A DNA stretch of 64,000 nucleotides from CALABS01 sp050260775 (GCA_050260775.1 JBLNCP010000041.1:25786-89785); one strand, 5' to 3'. Positions 32,304 through 41,762 are shown, counted from the first letter of the stretch. A program made the numbers and translations. The notes: a model not told the origin generated them from the sequence alone.

Positions 32304-33709
32304 CCACCCCTCGGCGGGGCTTCCGCCGGGCCGACGACGGCGGCGTCGCCATTTATTCGGCGCTCGCCATCACCGTGGTCATCGGCGTCGGCGCGTTGTC
32401 CCTGGACCTCGGACGCTACATGAACCTGCACACCGAGCTCCAGCACGCGGCCGACGCCGCGGCGTTGGCCGGTGCGGCGGAGCTCAACGGCAAGAAGGCC
32501 GCGGGCGGCACGCTGGGGGCCCGGGCCCGCGCCGAGGCGGCGGCCAAGAGCGCGCTGTTCGCCAACCGCCAGTCCTTCGCCACGGACGGCGGCGCGGCCA
32601 CGGTGCAGGTGAAATCGGTGGAGTTCTTCTCCGAGCTCAAGGCGCCGTCGTCCGACACCGCCGCGACCAGCGATGCCGATGCCCACTACATCAAGGTCAC
32701 CGTGGTCGACCGCTCGCTGGAATCCTCGCTGATCGCCCCGGTGCTGGGGGCAGGGCGGACCTTGTCGACGGCGGCCAGCGCGGTGGCCGGCATGACCGAG
32801 GCGGTGTGCAACTTCCCGCCCTTCATGATCTGCAATCCCAACGAGGCCTATGGCGCCGGCGCCCCCTTCACCATCGTGCCCGGCCAGATGATCAAGCTCA
32901 ACTCGCAGGGCGGCTCCGGCTCCACCTGGGGCCCGGGCATGTTCAGCCTGCTCGATCCCCCCGTCGGCGGCAGCACGCCCAAGGAGGTCACCCATAACCT
33001 GGCCACCAGTCAGCCCAACGGCTGCTACGGCCAGACGGTGTCGGTCCGGCCCGGCCAGGTCGCCTCGGTCCATGACGGCATCAACACCCGTTTCGACATC
33101 TACGACGGACCGTTCATGAAGAACCAGCAGGGCAAGTCCGAGTACCGGCCGGCCCGCAACGTGACCAAGGGGCGGGCCAACACCAGCAAGACCAAGTGCG
33201 ACGGCGCCATCACCATCGGCAAGGCCTTCCCGCTCGACAGCTGCTTCTATACGAGCAGCTGCGACCAGGGGAACCGGTTCGGCAACGCCAATTGGGACCG
33301 TGCCGGATACTGGGCCACCAATCATCCGTCGAGCTCCTGGCCGGCCGGCCTGGCGGCCAACGCCAGCCGCTACGACACCTATCGCTACGAGATCGACAAC
33401 GGCCTGATCCCCAACACCTCGCCCAGCGGCGAGAACGGCAATCCGTCCTGCTACAGCGGCTCGACGCCGGTCAGCGACGATCCCGACCGCCGCGTGATGG
33501 ACGTGGCCATCGTCAATTGCTCGGGCATCGGCGGCAACAGCTCGGATGTGGAGGTGGTGGCCTACGCCAAGATGTTCCTGGTGCGGCCCATGCTCGACTA
33601 CGCCGACGACCCCGCCCACACCGACGGCAACCTCTACGTCGAGATGATCGGCAAGCTCGATTTCGGCGTCGACAAGCCGTTGCGCCAGCTCATCCAGCTC
33701 TACAGGTGA
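32300..33709 (+). CDS. TadG-like pilus assembly protein
   Basis: A 469-residue protein with an N-terminal Tad segment: after FRRADDGGVAIYSALAITVV, a hydrophobic helix, then LSLDLGRYMNLHTELQHAADAAALAGA, the TadE/G signature. The rest is a secreted-like domain rich in Asn, Ser and Gly, with several Cys (about residues 170-420) that could form disulfides. The helix and leader suggest prepilin-like processing. TadG homologues anchor or tip the pilus in other systems. It is co-translated with the lipoprotein upstream and followed by two TadE-like genes. Confidence 0.82.
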   Translation: MTTPRRGFRRADDGGVAIYSALAITVVIGVGALSLDLGRYMNLHTELQHAADAAALAGAAELNGKKAAGGTLGARARAEAAAKSALFANRQSFATDGGAATVQVKSVEFFSELKAPSSDTAATSDADAHYIKVTVVDRSLESSLIAPVLGAGRTLSTAASAVAGMTEAVCNFPPFMICNPNEAYGAGAPFTIVPGQMIKLNSQGGSGSTWGPGMFSLLDPPVGGSTPKEVTHNLATSQPNGCYGQTVSVRPGQVASVHDGINTRFDIYDGPFMKNQQGKSEYRPARNVTKGRANTSKTKCDGAITIGKAFPLDSCFYTSSCDQGNRFGNANWDRAGYWATNHPSSSWPAGLAANASRYDTYRYEIDNGLIPNTSPSGENGNPSCYSGSTPVSDDPDRRVMDVAIVNCSGIGGNSSDVEVVAYAKMFLVRPMLDYADDPAHTDGNLYVEMIGKLDFGVDKPLRQLIQLYR

Positions 33710-33713
33710 CCTC

Positions 33714-34172
33714 ATGAAGCGCTTCGACGAAGGCTCCGCGATGGTGGAGACCGCGCTGGTGCTGCCGGTGATGGTCCTGCTGTTCGCCGGCGTCGCGGAA
33801 CTCGGACTGGCCGTCTACGACCATCACCAGCTGTCCAAGGCCGTCCGCGATGCGGCGCGGTTCCTCGCCCGCGTGCCCGATCCCACGGCGGCCGAATACC
33901 AGGCCATGGCCACCAACTACATGCGGACGGGCTCGTTCGCCGGCACCGGCTCGGCCCTGGTCGGCACCGACCCCAGCAAGATCAGCGTCTCGTACACGAT
34001 CCAGGCCATCGACAACACCGCCAAGACCTGGAACGGGCCGGACACGCTATGGAGCGTCCACATGGAGGCGACCTATCCGTTCCGCTCGTACCTGCTCAAG
34101 GCGGTCGGGCTGGCGGGGCCCGATGGACTGCCGCTAAAGGTCGGCCATACCGAACGCCACATCGGGGAATAG
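33714..34172 (+). CDS. TadE-like minor pseudopilin
   Basis: A 152-residue pseudopilin. The leader MKRFDEGSAMVETALVLPVM shows the prepilin-type motif with Glu near the processing site, then one helix (VLLFAGVAELGLAVYDHHQL). The C-terminal 110 residues form a small domain. TadE and TadF are processed by the prepilin peptidase and needed for pilus assembly. It lies 4 bases after the TadG-like gene. Confidence 0.85.
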   Translation: MKRFDEGSAMVETALVLPVMVLLFAGVAELGLAVYDHHQLSKAVRDAARFLARVPDPTAAEYQAMATNYMRTGSFAGTGSALVGTDPSKISVSYTIQAIDNTAKTWNGPDTLWSVHMEATYPFRSYLLKAVGLAGPDGLPLKVGHTERHIGE

Positions 34173-34181
34173 GGGGCAGCC

Positions 34182-34781
34182 ATGCCGCACTTCCGCATGC
34201 TTCGCGACCAGCGCGGATCGAACACGGTCGAGATGTCCATCGCCCTGATGGTCCTGATCGTCCTCACCCTCGGGGTCTGCGATCTCGGCGTCGCGCTGTG
34301 GCAATGGAACCTAGCCGAGAAGGCGACCCAGGCGGGGGCGCGGCTGGCCGCGGTCAGCGATCCGGTCGCCCCCTCGATCGTCACCTGGGAAGGTGATCTG
34401 ACCAAGTACCAGGGCGGCACCCGCTGCTGGGACGCCGTCGGCCACACCGACATCTGCGCCCCCGCCACCAAGGTCATCACCTGCAACAGTTCGGGCTGCG
34501 GGGGGCAGACCGCCAACGCGGCGGCGTTCAAGGCCATCGTCACCCGCATGCAGACGCTGCTGCCCAAGATCCAGCCCGCCAACGTGGTGGTGGAATACAC
34601 CTACAACGGCCTCGGCTTCATCGGCCGGCCGGGGGGGCAGCCGGTGGACGTCACCGTGCGGCTGACCGGCATGACCTTCGATTTCCTGGTGCTCGACCAC
34701 CTGGTCGGCCTTCCCGACAAGATCACCATGCCGCCCGCGACCGCCACCCTGACGGGCGAGGACTACAACTCGGCGCTCTAA
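34182..34781 (+). CDS. Second TadE/TadF-like pseudopilin
   Basis: A 199-residue pseudopilin. The N-terminus RDQRGSNTVEMSIALMVLIV has the same pattern as the preceding TadE-like protein, with the conserved Glu and a helix (LTLGVCDLGVALWQWNLAEK). A longer C-terminal domain has two Cys (ITCNSSGCGGQ). The order TadG-TadE-TadE matches other tad loci with TadF in the third place. Confidence 0.8.
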   Translation: MPHFRMLRDQRGSNTVEMSIALMVLIVLTLGVCDLGVALWQWNLAEKATQAGARLAAVSDPVAPSIVTWEGDLTKYQGGTRCWDAVGHTDICAPATKVITCNSSGCGGQTANAAAFKAIVTRMQTLLPKIQPANVVVEYTYNGLGFIGRPGGQPVDVTVRLTGMTFDFLVLDHLVGLPDKITMPPATATLTGEDYNSAL

Positions 34782-34795
34782 ACCGGAGAACCATC

Positions 34796-35992
34796 GTGCA
34801 GATCGACAAGCAAGGTTCCAAGGTCAGGCCGGCGGCCGGGACCTCCATCCTCATCCAGGCCCGGGTGCGCGGAAGCGAGGTCGCCGATGCCGTCACCGCC
34901 GCCCTGCGCGGCAGCGGCGTCGCCCTCGACGTGTCGGTGGGCGATTTGGCCGGCTACACGCCGGTCCAGGAGTGCGACGCGGTGCTCATCGACGTCGATT
35001 TCCGGTCGCCCAAGGAGTTGGCGGCGGCGGAGGCGCTCATCGGCACCCAGCCGCGCCTGTCCTTCGTGGTCACCACCGACCACGCCACCGTCGAAGGGAT
35101 GCGGCGCCTGCTGCGCGTCGGCATCTCGGACCTGGTGGCGCAACCGATCCAGCGCCGCGAGTTGATGGACGCGCTTCAGCGTGCGGTGGGCGGGCGCGGC
35201 CAGGCCGAGCCGCCCTCGGACGGTGCCGTCGTCAGCTTCCTGAAGAGCGGCGGCGGCGCGGGGGCCACCGCGCTGGCGGTCCAGTCCGCCTGCGCCCTGC
35301 CGAAGGTGCGCAATGCCAAGCCGTCGCCGCAGGCCGACATCGCCCTGCTCGATTTCGACATCCAGTTCGGGGCGGTCAACCTCCACCTCGACCTGCCGCA
35401 GCAGGCCAGCCTGATCGATCTCGTCGCCGCCGGCGATCGCCTCGATCCGACCATGCTGCGCGGACTGATGCACCACCATCGCTCCGGCATCGACGTGCTG
35501 CCGGCGCCGCGCACCCTGCAGCCCTACGACTCGATCACGCCCGAGGACGTGGGACAGGTGGTGGCCATGGCGCGCCGGACCTATCGCTCGGTGCTGGTCG
35601 ACCTGCCGCAGGCCTGGACCGGCTGGACCCGCGCGGCCCTGGCCGCCTCCGACCGCGCCGTGCTGGTCCTGCAGCTGACGGTGCCGTCGATCCGTCAGGC
35701 GCGGCGACAGATCGACACCCTGGCCGAGGAAGGCCTGGGCAGCCTGCCGTTGACCCTGGTCGCCAACGCGGTGGCCAAGGGCTTCTTCGCCCCCGAGTCC
35801 GGCATCGGCACCAAGGAGGCCGAGCGCGCCCTGGGGCGCGCCATCGACCATGTGGTGCAGGCTGACGCCGCCATGCAGCAGGCGGTCAATCTGGGAGTGC
35901 CGCTGATGGAGGTGAAGGGGGGCGACAAGCTGGCCCGCCGTATGGCCGCCGTCGTCGACGCCGTCCTGGCCTCGTGTGTTTCCGTTCGCTGA
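34796..35992 (+). CDS. cpaE: Pilus-localising ATPase-like protein CpaE/TadZ
   Basis: A 398-residue ParA/MinD-family protein. The first 130 residues form a receiver-like domain (IDVDFRSPKELAAAEALI, MRRLLRVGISDLVAQP). The nucleotide-binding part starts at SGGGAGATALAVQSA, a deviant Walker A lacking the usual P-loop Lys (an Ala there), as known for some TadZ proteins. DFDIQFGAVNLHLDL and VDLPQAWTGWTRAAL follow. It sets pilus position at the pole in relatives. The GTG start at 34796 has a CCGGAGAA ribosome site. Loss of the P-loop Lys predicts weak or no ATPase activity. Confidence 0.88.
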   Translation: MQIDKQGSKVRPAAGTSILIQARVRGSEVADAVTAALRGSGVALDVSVGDLAGYTPVQECDAVLIDVDFRSPKELAAAEALIGTQPRLSFVVTTDHATVEGMRRLLRVGISDLVAQPIQRRELMDALQRAVGGRGQAEPPSDGAVVSFLKSGGGAGATALAVQSACALPKVRNAKPSPQADIALLDFDIQFGAVNLHLDLPQQASLIDLVAAGDRLDPTMLRGLMHHHRSGIDVLPAPRTLQPYDSITPEDVGQVVAMARRTYRSVLVDLPQAWTGWTRAALAASDRAVLVLQLTVPSIRQARRQIDTLAEEGLGSLPLTLVANAVAKGFFAPESGIGTKEAERALGRAIDHVVQADAAMQQAVNLGVPLMEVKGGDKLARRMAAVVDAVLASCVSVR

Positions 35993-36003
35993 AAGGTGTC
36001 CGC

Positions 36004-37401
36004 ATGTTCAGCCGTTTCCAAGCGCAGCCCAAGCAGACCCGGTTCCGGCAGGAGCCCCACATCGAGGCGCCCGCCGCCGCCACGCCGGCCCCCAAGCCGG
36101 CGGCGGCGCCCGCCGAACCGCCCCCGGTCGACCACCGGCTCGAGCTCAAGGTGCGCATTCACCAGCAATTGCTGGAGGTGATGAACCTCGGCGCCATCGA
36201 GAAGCTTGAGCCCGAGCAGTTCCGCAGCGAGGCCGGGCGCCTGGTGGAGGAATTGCTGGCCAGCGAACAGGCCAGCCTGAACGCCCGCGAGAAGCAGCAG
36301 TTCGTGTCGGATGTGCTCGACGAATTGCTGGGCCTCGGGCCGCTTGAGCCCCTGCTCAAGGACGCGACGGTGAGCGACATCCTGGTCAACACCCACAAGC
36401 AGGTGGTCGTGGAGCGCCGCGGCCGCCTCGAGCTCACCCAGGTCCGCTTCAAGGACGAGCGCCACCTGCTGCGCATCATCAACAAGATCGTGGCGGCGGT
36501 CGGCCGTCGCGTTGACGAATCGCAGCCGCTGGTGGACGCCCGCCTGGCCGACGGCTCGCGCGTCAACGCCGTGGTGCCACCGATCGCGGTGGACGGGTCG
36601 CTGCTGTCGATCCGCAAGTTCTCGCGCACGCCCTACAGCCTGGATCGCCTGGTCGAGATCGGCTCCATGGCGCCGGCGGTGGCCGAGCTGCTGGCGGCGG
36701 TCGTGCGCGGCCGCCTCAACGTGTTGATCTCCGGCGGCACCGGCAGCGGCAAGACCACCATGCTGAATGCCATGTCGGCCGCCATCGACCACCGCGAGCG
36801 CATCGTCACCATCGAGGACGCGGCGGAACTGCAGCTGCAGCAGCCGCAGGTGGCGCGCCTGGAGACCCGCCCGCCCAACATCGAGGGCCGCGGCGAGATC
36901 ACCCAGCGCGACCTCGTGCGCAACGCCCTGCGCATGCGCCCTGACCGCATCATCCTCGGCGAGTGCCGTTCCGGCGAAGCCTTCGACATGCTGCAGGCGA
37001 TGAACACCGGCCACGACGGCTCGATGTCGACCATCCATGCCAACACCTGCCGCGATGCGATCTCCCGCCTGGAACAGATGATCGGCATGGCCGGCATCGA
37101 GATGCCGATGCGGGCCATCCGGGCGCAGATCGCCTCGGCGCTCGACGTGGTCCTCCAGCTCGAGCGCATGGGCGACGGCCGCCGCCGCCTGGTCAGCGTC
37201 TACGAGGTCACCGGCATGGAGGGCGACGTGGTCACCATGAACGAGATCTTCGCCTTCCGCCGCGAGAACACCGACGCCGAGGGCAACATCCACGGCCATT
37301 TCTGGGCCACCGGCGTCCGCCCGCGCTTCCACGCCGAGCTGGCGGCGCGCGGCATCCACCTGCCCAGCAACCTGTTCTCGCCCGACCAACCGATCGGCTG
37401 A
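36004..37401 (+). CDS. cpaF: Pilus assembly/retraction ATPase CpaF/TadA
   Basis: A 465-residue secretion ATPase. The N-terminal part is Pro/Ala-rich. The core has ESQPLVDARLADGSRVNAV, the Walker A ISGGTGSGKTTMLNAM, the Asp-box GERIVTIEDAAEL-like segment (RERIVTIEDAAELQL), Walker B region ALRMRPDRIILGECRSGEAF and the His-box DGSMSTIHANTCRDA. It powers pilin polymerisation at the inner-membrane platform (TadB/TadC). The ATG at 36004 lies 11 bases after cpaE. Confidence 0.96.
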   Translation: MFSRFQAQPKQTRFRQEPHIEAPAAATPAPKPAAAPAEPPPVDHRLELKVRIHQQLLEVMNLGAIEKLEPEQFRSEAGRLVEELLASEQASLNAREKQQFVSDVLDELLGLGPLEPLLKDATVSDILVNTHKQVVVERRGRLELTQVRFKDERHLLRIINKIVAAVGRRVDESQPLVDARLADGSRVNAVVPPIAVDGSLLSIRKFSRTPYSLDRLVEIGSMAPAVAELLAAVVRGRLNVLISGGTGSGKTTMLNAMSAAIDHRERIVTIEDAAELQLQQPQVARLETRPPNIEGRGEITQRDLVRNALRMRPDRIILGECRSGEAFDMLQAMNTGHDGSMSTIHANTCRDAISRLEQMIGMAGIEMPMRAIRAQIASALDVVLQLERMGDGRRRLVSVYEVTGMEGDVVTMNEIFAFRRENTDAEGNIHGHFWATGVRPRFHAELAARGIHLPSNLFSPDQPIG

Positions 37402-37411
37402 GGAGGCCGCC

Positions 37412-38389
37412 ATGGATTCGCCCCTGCTCGTGACCGCTGTCATCTTCGTGGCGGTCCTGCTGCTGGTCGAAGGGACCTTCTACCTGGTGGACGACGCCAA
37501 GGCCGGACGGGCCAAGGACGCCATCAACCGCCGCCTGCGGCTGCTGGCGGCCGGCGGTACCGGCGAGGAGGTTCTCGCCAAGCTGCGCCGGCAGGAACTG
37601 CCGCAGGATGGCCTTCTCGCCGCCATCGCCTCGTTCTCGGTGGTTCGCTGGCTGGAGGGTCTGCTCACCCGCGCCGGCCTCACGCTTCCGCTGCAGCGGC
37701 TGCTGATGGGATCGGCGGCCGGGTTCGTGTTCCTGTCCCTTGCCCTTTACCAGGTCGCCGCCCTGGCCCTCTACCAATCGGTGGTGTTGGCGCTGGTGCT
37801 GGCGGTCGGCGGGCCGATCCTGCTGATCGTCCGCATGGCCCGCAGCCGGCGCAACAAGTTCGCCGCGCAACTGGCCGATGCGGTCGAGATGATCGCCCGC
37901 TCGCTGCGCGCCGGCCATCCCATTCCCACCGCCATCAACCTGGTCTCGCGCGAGATGCCCGATCCCATCGGCACCGAGTTCGGGATCGTGTTCGACGAGA
38001 TGACCTACGGCCTCGACCTGCGCGAGGCTCTCGACAACCTGTCGGCCCGCATCGACCTGCCCGACCTGCATTACATGGTCTTGGCGGTGCGCATCCAGTA
38101 CGGCACCGGCGGCAATCTCGCCGACGTGCTGGGGGGCTTGGGCAAGCTCATCCGCGAGCGCTTCCGGCTGTTCGCCAAGATCAAGGCGCTCTCGGCCGAG
38201 GGGCGGGTGTCCGCCATCATCCTGTCGGCGCTGCCCTTCGTCGTGGTCGGCATGGTGATGCTGTTCTCGCCCGATTACTACCGGAGCGTCGCCAATCACC
38301 CGACCTTCCACAAGTACGTGGTCGTCGGCATGGGCCTGATCACCACCGGGCTCTTCATCATGCAGCGCCTCGTCAATTTCCGCGTCTGA
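37412..38389 (+). CDS. tadB: Pilus inner-membrane platform protein TadB
   Basis: A 325-residue membrane protein of the type II/IV secretion F family. It has helices at the N-terminus (VTAVIFVAVLLLVEGTFYLV), two in the middle (AAGFVFLSLALYQVAALALY and SVVLALVLAVGGPILLI) and one or two at the end. The T2SF core is ADAVEMIARSLRAGHPIPTA and LSARIDLPDLHYMVLAVRIQ. It forms the platform with TadC. An 11-base gap follows cpaF. Confidence 0.93.
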   Translation: MDSPLLVTAVIFVAVLLLVEGTFYLVDDAKAGRAKDAINRRLRLLAAGGTGEEVLAKLRRQELPQDGLLAAIASFSVVRWLEGLLTRAGLTLPLQRLLMGSAAGFVFLSLALYQVAALALYQSVVLALVLAVGGPILLIVRMARSRRNKFAAQLADAVEMIARSLRAGHPIPTAINLVSREMPDPIGTEFGIVFDEMTYGLDLREALDNLSARIDLPDLHYMVLAVRIQYGTGGNLADVLGGLGKLIRERFRLFAKIKALSAEGRVSAIILSALPFVVVGMVMLFSPDYYRSVANHPTFHKYVVVGMGLITTGLFIMQRLVNFRV

Positions 38390-38404
38390 CCGGAGACCGT
38401 CACC

Positions 38405-39334
38405 ATGGAACAGACGTTATTGCTGGCCGCCGTGTTTGCGACGGTGGTGCTCAGCGTGGTCGGGGCCGGCATGCTGCTGCGCGACCGCGGCATCGACCGT
38501 CGGCTGGCGGGGTCGACCACCGGCACGGCGCCCTCGTCCTCGCCCAAACTGGCCTTCAACGCCACCAGCCCCATCGTCCAGCTCGCCTTGAAGGCGGGCG
38601 CCGCCAAGGCCGACGAGCAGACCCGGGGCAAGCTGCGCCGCCAATTGGCGCAGGCCGGCTATCTCGGTCCCAACGCGCCCTCGATCTACCTGGGCATGCG
38701 GGTCCTGCTGTCCCTGTCCCTGCCGCTGGTCGGTCTGCTGGTCTCGTCGGTGGTCGCCTCGACGATGACGTATGAGGACAGCCTCATGGTGATGGTCGGC
38801 CTGGGGCTCCTGGGCTACCTGCTGCCGTCGCTCTACATCGGCCGGGTGGTCAAGACGCGGCAGCGCCTGGCGCGCGAGGGGTTCCCCGACGCCCTCGACA
38901 TGCTGGTGGTGTGCGTCGAGGCGGGGCTGGGCATCGACGCCGCCATCCAGAAGGTCGGCGACGAGATCGTGCGCGGCCATCCGCTGCTGTCCTGGCACTT
39001 CCGCCTGATGGGCCTGGAACTTCGGGCGGGCAAGGGGCGCGAGGATGCCCTTCGGCACTTCGCCGACCGCATCGGCATAGACGAGGTCTCGGCCCTCGTC
39101 GGCCTGCTGATCCAGACGGAACGGCTGGGTACCAGCATGGCACAGGCCTTGAAGGCGTATTCCGACGACATGCGCGCCAGGCGCATGCTGAGGGCCGAAG
39201 AGAAGGCGCAGAAGCTGGGCGTGCTGATGAGCCTGCCGCTCATCGGCTTCATCCTGCCCGCTCTCGTCATTGCCATCCTGTCCCCGGCCTTCATCCGTGC
39301 CGCCGAGGAAGTCCTGCCGATGTTCTTCAACTGA
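38405..39334 (+). CDS. tadC: Pilus inner-membrane platform protein TadC
   Basis: A 309-residue TadC homologue of the same F family as TadB. Helices lie near residues 1-20, 95-140 and at the C-terminus (KLGVLMSLPLIGFILPALVI). The T2SF core is GFPDALDMLVVCVEAGLGID and GIDEVSALVGLLIQTERLGT. It sits 15 bases after tadB; tadB and tadC together replace the single PilC/GspF of other systems. Confidence 0.93.
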   Translation: MEQTLLLAAVFATVVLSVVGAGMLLRDRGIDRRLAGSTTGTAPSSSPKLAFNATSPIVQLALKAGAAKADEQTRGKLRRQLAQAGYLGPNAPSIYLGMRVLLSLSLPLVGLLVSSVVASTMTYEDSLMVMVGLGLLGYLLPSLYIGRVVKTRQRLAREGFPDALDMLVVCVEAGLGIDAAIQKVGDEIVRGHPLLSWHFRLMGLELRAGKGREDALRHFADRIGIDEVSALVGLLIQTERLGTSMAQALKAYSDDMRARRMLRAEEKAQKLGVLMSLPLIGFILPALVIAILSPAFIRAAEEVLPMFFN

Positions 39335-39345
39335 GGGAGGCCGCC

Positions 39346-40383
39346 ATGAACATCCGTATCCGCCTCGCTCCGCTGGGTCTGGCCGCCCTGGCCGCCTGCA
39401 GCACGCCGCCGGCGCCCGTCGGCACGGCCTACGAGGCCGGCAAGGACCACCTCGCCAACGGCCGTAGCGGCAAGGCCATCGAGGCCTTCCGCGCCGCCCT
39501 CCAGGAGGAGAACCGCTCGCTGCGCGTGCTCAACGCCCTCGGCGCCTCCTACGATGCCATCGGCCGGCCGGAGCTGGCGGAGCCCTATTACCGCGAGGCG
39601 CTGATCGTGGCGCCCGACGACGTCCAGACCCTCAACAACCTCGGCTATTCGCTGCTGCTGGCCGGGCGGGCCGACGAGGCGGCCGCCTTGCTGGCCAAGG
39701 CCTTGGCCGTGGCCCCCGAGGACAGTGTGATCGCCGCCAACCTGACCATGGCGCGCGAGCGCATGGGCCGGCCCCGGCGTGACGACGCCCCGCGGCGGAG
39801 CCGCGAGGCGGCGGTGACCATGCCGGCCGGGCCCTGGATCGAGCGGACCACCCGCATCGTGCAGACCCTGCGCACCGACCCCTCGGGCATGAAACAGGCC
39901 ATCGACGCCGGCGCCGATCCCCGGTTGGCCATCCCGGCGGCACCGCCCGAGGACCTGCGGCCGGCGCCGCGCGCGGCGGTGGAGATGGAGACGCTGATGC
40001 CCCTGCCGAAGGCGCTCGAGGCGCCCATCGTGCCGCCGCCGCCGCCGCGGCCGCGGGCCGACGCGACCACGCCGGCGCGGCTGGCCGGGACCTGCGCCAT
40101 CGAGGTCTCCAACGGCAACGGCCGAGACGGGGCGGCCCAGCGGATGCGGGCCTGGCTGCGCCTCGGCTCCGGTCATCCGATCCGCCTGACCAACGCGGCC
40201 ACCTTTGCGCATCCGGCGACGGTGCTCCACTTCTCGCCGGCCTGCGCCGCCGAGGCCCGAGCGCTCGCCCGCACCCTGCCGGTGGCGGTGGACCTGCGCG
40301 CCGACCAGGAGGCGCGCGGGCTGCGCCTCGTGCTCGGGCGGGACCTGCTTCCCTTCGACAAGACTATCGGACGTGACGCATGA
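39346..40383 (+). CDS. TPR lipoprotein with C-terminal LytR_C-like domain
   Basis: A 345-residue lipoprotein. The N-terminus MNIRIRLAPLGLAALAAC has an LAAC lipobox. Two or more TPR motifs follow (AIEAFRAALQEENRSLRVLN, YREALIVAPDDVQTLNNLGY), as in TadD. A Pro-rich linker leads to the C-terminal domain with CAIEVSNGNGRDGAAQRMRA, a pattern resembling the LytR_C domain (IEV-N-G-x-G-x-x-G-A). A second Cys lies in HFSPACAAEA. I start at 39346 with GAGGGAGG upstream. It overlaps the next TPR lipoprotein by ATGA. The pairing of TPR and LytR_C suggests a link between the pilus and the cell wall, which is inferred. Confidence 0.78.
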   Translation: MNIRIRLAPLGLAALAACSTPPAPVGTAYEAGKDHLANGRSGKAIEAFRAALQEENRSLRVLNALGASYDAIGRPELAEPYYREALIVAPDDVQTLNNLGYSLLLAGRADEAAALLAKALAVAPEDSVIAANLTMARERMGRPRRDDAPRRSREAAVTMPAGPWIERTTRIVQTLRTDPSGMKQAIDAGADPRLAIPAAPPEDLRPAPRAAVEMETLMPLPKALEAPIVPPPPPRPRADATTPARLAGTCAIEVSNGNGRDGAAQRMRAWLRLGSGHPIRLTNAATFAHPATVLHFSPACAAEARALARTLPVAVDLRADQEARGLRLVLGRDLLPFDKTIGRDA

Positions 40384-41261
40384 GGAAGATCATCCTGCCG
40401 CTGGTGACGCTCTCGGTGCTGTCGCTCGGGGCCTGTGCCGGCAACCCGAACACCGAACGGCCCGCCACCAGCCGGACCAAGGTTGAAGTGGAGGCCATGG
40501 TGGAGGCGGGCCACTCCGCCCTTGCCGACGGCCACCCTGAGGAGGCGTCGCAATACTTCTCGCGGGCGCTGACCGAGGCTCCCGACAATGGCCGGGCCAA
40601 ACTGGGCCTGGCCGAACTGAAGCTGCTGCGCGGCGAATATCCCCGTGCCGCCCAGATGTTCAAGGACCTGGAGAGCGACGAGGTCGTTGCGGCCGCTGCC
40701 AAGCAGGGCAGGGGGATCGCCCTGCTGATGGGCGGCAAGTCCGACGCGGCGCAGGCCGAACTCGAAGCGGCGGTCGCCGAGGATGCCAAGCTGTGGCGGG
40801 CATGGAATGCCCTCGGCCACATCCACGACCGCGCCAAGCGCTGGGACGAGGCCACCGCCTGCTACACCGCCGCCATCGAGGCGCTGCCCGGGTCGGCGTA
40901 TCCGCACAACAACCTCGGCTATTCCTACCTGCTGCAGGGCAAGTACCCCGAGGCGGCGCGCGAGTTGTCCGAGGCGCTCAGGCTCAAGCCGGATTTCGAG
41001 GTGGCGCGCAACAACCTGCGGCTGGCCCTGGCATGGCAGGGCCGCTACGTGGAGGCCCTGGCGGGGGTGCCGCGCGAGAAGATGCCGGCCGCGCTCAACA
41101 ATGTGGGCTACGCGGCGCTGGTCCGCGGGGACCTGTCGGCGGCGGAGGCCTACCTGACCCGCGCGGTGGAGGTCAGTCCCAGCTTCTTCGAACCCGCGGC
41201 CAAGAACCTGCTGCAACTGGATGCGGCCAAGGGGACCGACACCAGCCAGGGGGGGCGCTGA
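40380..41261 (+). CDS. tadD: TadD-like TPR lipoprotein
   Basis: A 293-residue lipoprotein (MRKIILPLVTLSVLSLGACA, lipobox LGAC) built of TPR repeats, about six: for example HSALADGHPEEASQYFSRAL, ALGHIHDRAKRWDEATACYT and LGYSYLLQGKYPEAARELSE. TadD is needed for Flp pilus biogenesis, probably as a secretin pilotin or scaffold. It is co-translated with the TPR-LytR_C gene and followed 2 bases later by the prepilin peptidase. Confidence 0.87.
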   Translation: MRKIILPLVTLSVLSLGACAGNPNTERPATSRTKVEVEAMVEAGHSALADGHPEEASQYFSRALTEAPDNGRAKLGLAELKLLRGEYPRAAQMFKDLESDEVVAAAAKQGRGIALLMGGKSDAAQAELEAAVAEDAKLWRAWNALGHIHDRAKRWDEATACYTAAIEALPGSAYPHNNLGYSYLLQGKYPEAARELSEALRLKPDFEVARNNLRLALAWQGRYVEALAGVPREKMPAALNNVGYAALVRGDLSAAEAYLTRAVEVSPSFFEPAAKNLLQLDAAKGTDTSQGGR

Positions 41262-41263
41262 CC

Positions 41264-41755
41264 ATGGAGACCTTCCATAAGCTGGCGCTCGCCCTCTACC
41301 TGGCTCCGTTGATCGTCGCGGGCGTGTGGGACCTGCGCAGCTACCGCATCCCCAACGTGGTGCCCGCCGTCCTGGTCGGCGGCTTCGTCGTCGCCGCCGC
41401 CACCGCGACGACCGAGGTGTTGTGGCTTCATCATGTCCTGGCGTTCGTGATCGCCTTGGCCATGGGGGCGGTCCTGTTCGCGGTCAACGCCCTCGGCGGC
41501 GGCGACGTCAAGCTGATGGCCGCCACCGCCCTGTGGTGCGGGATCGGCAACCTGCTGCCGCTCTTGCTGACCATCGGCCTCGCCGGCGGCGGCCTCGCCC
41601 TGCTGCTGCTGGCGGTGCGCTCGCCCATGGGGCAGGGCCTGCTGGCCGTGCGCATGGCGACCTTCCCCGAGATCTTCAGCCCCGGCGGCCGCGTCCCCTA
41701 TGGCCTGGCGATCATGGCCGGCGGCATCTCGCTTGCCGGCAGCCTGCCGGTGTGA
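41264..41755 (+). CDS. cpaA: Prepilin peptidase CpaA/TadV
   Basis: A 163-residue aspartic peptidase of the inner membrane that cleaves Flp prepilins and the TadE/F pseudopilins. The two catalytic Asp are in VWDLRSYRIPN and ALGGGDVKLMAA. It has about five to six helices and is the short A24 type without the methylase N-domain. In Caulobacter cpaA lies at the pilin end of the locus; here it ends the operon. The ATG at 41264 overlaps nothing but follows tadD by 2 bases. Confidence 0.93.
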   Translation: METFHKLALALYLAPLIVAGVWDLRSYRIPNVVPAVLVGGFVVAAATATTEVLWLHHVLAFVIALAMGAVLFAVNALGGGDVKLMAATALWCGIGNLLPLLLTIGLAGGGLALLLLAVRSPMGQGLLAVRMATFPEIFSPGGRVPYGLAIMAGGISLAGSLPV

Positions 41756-41762
41756 CGAAAGG

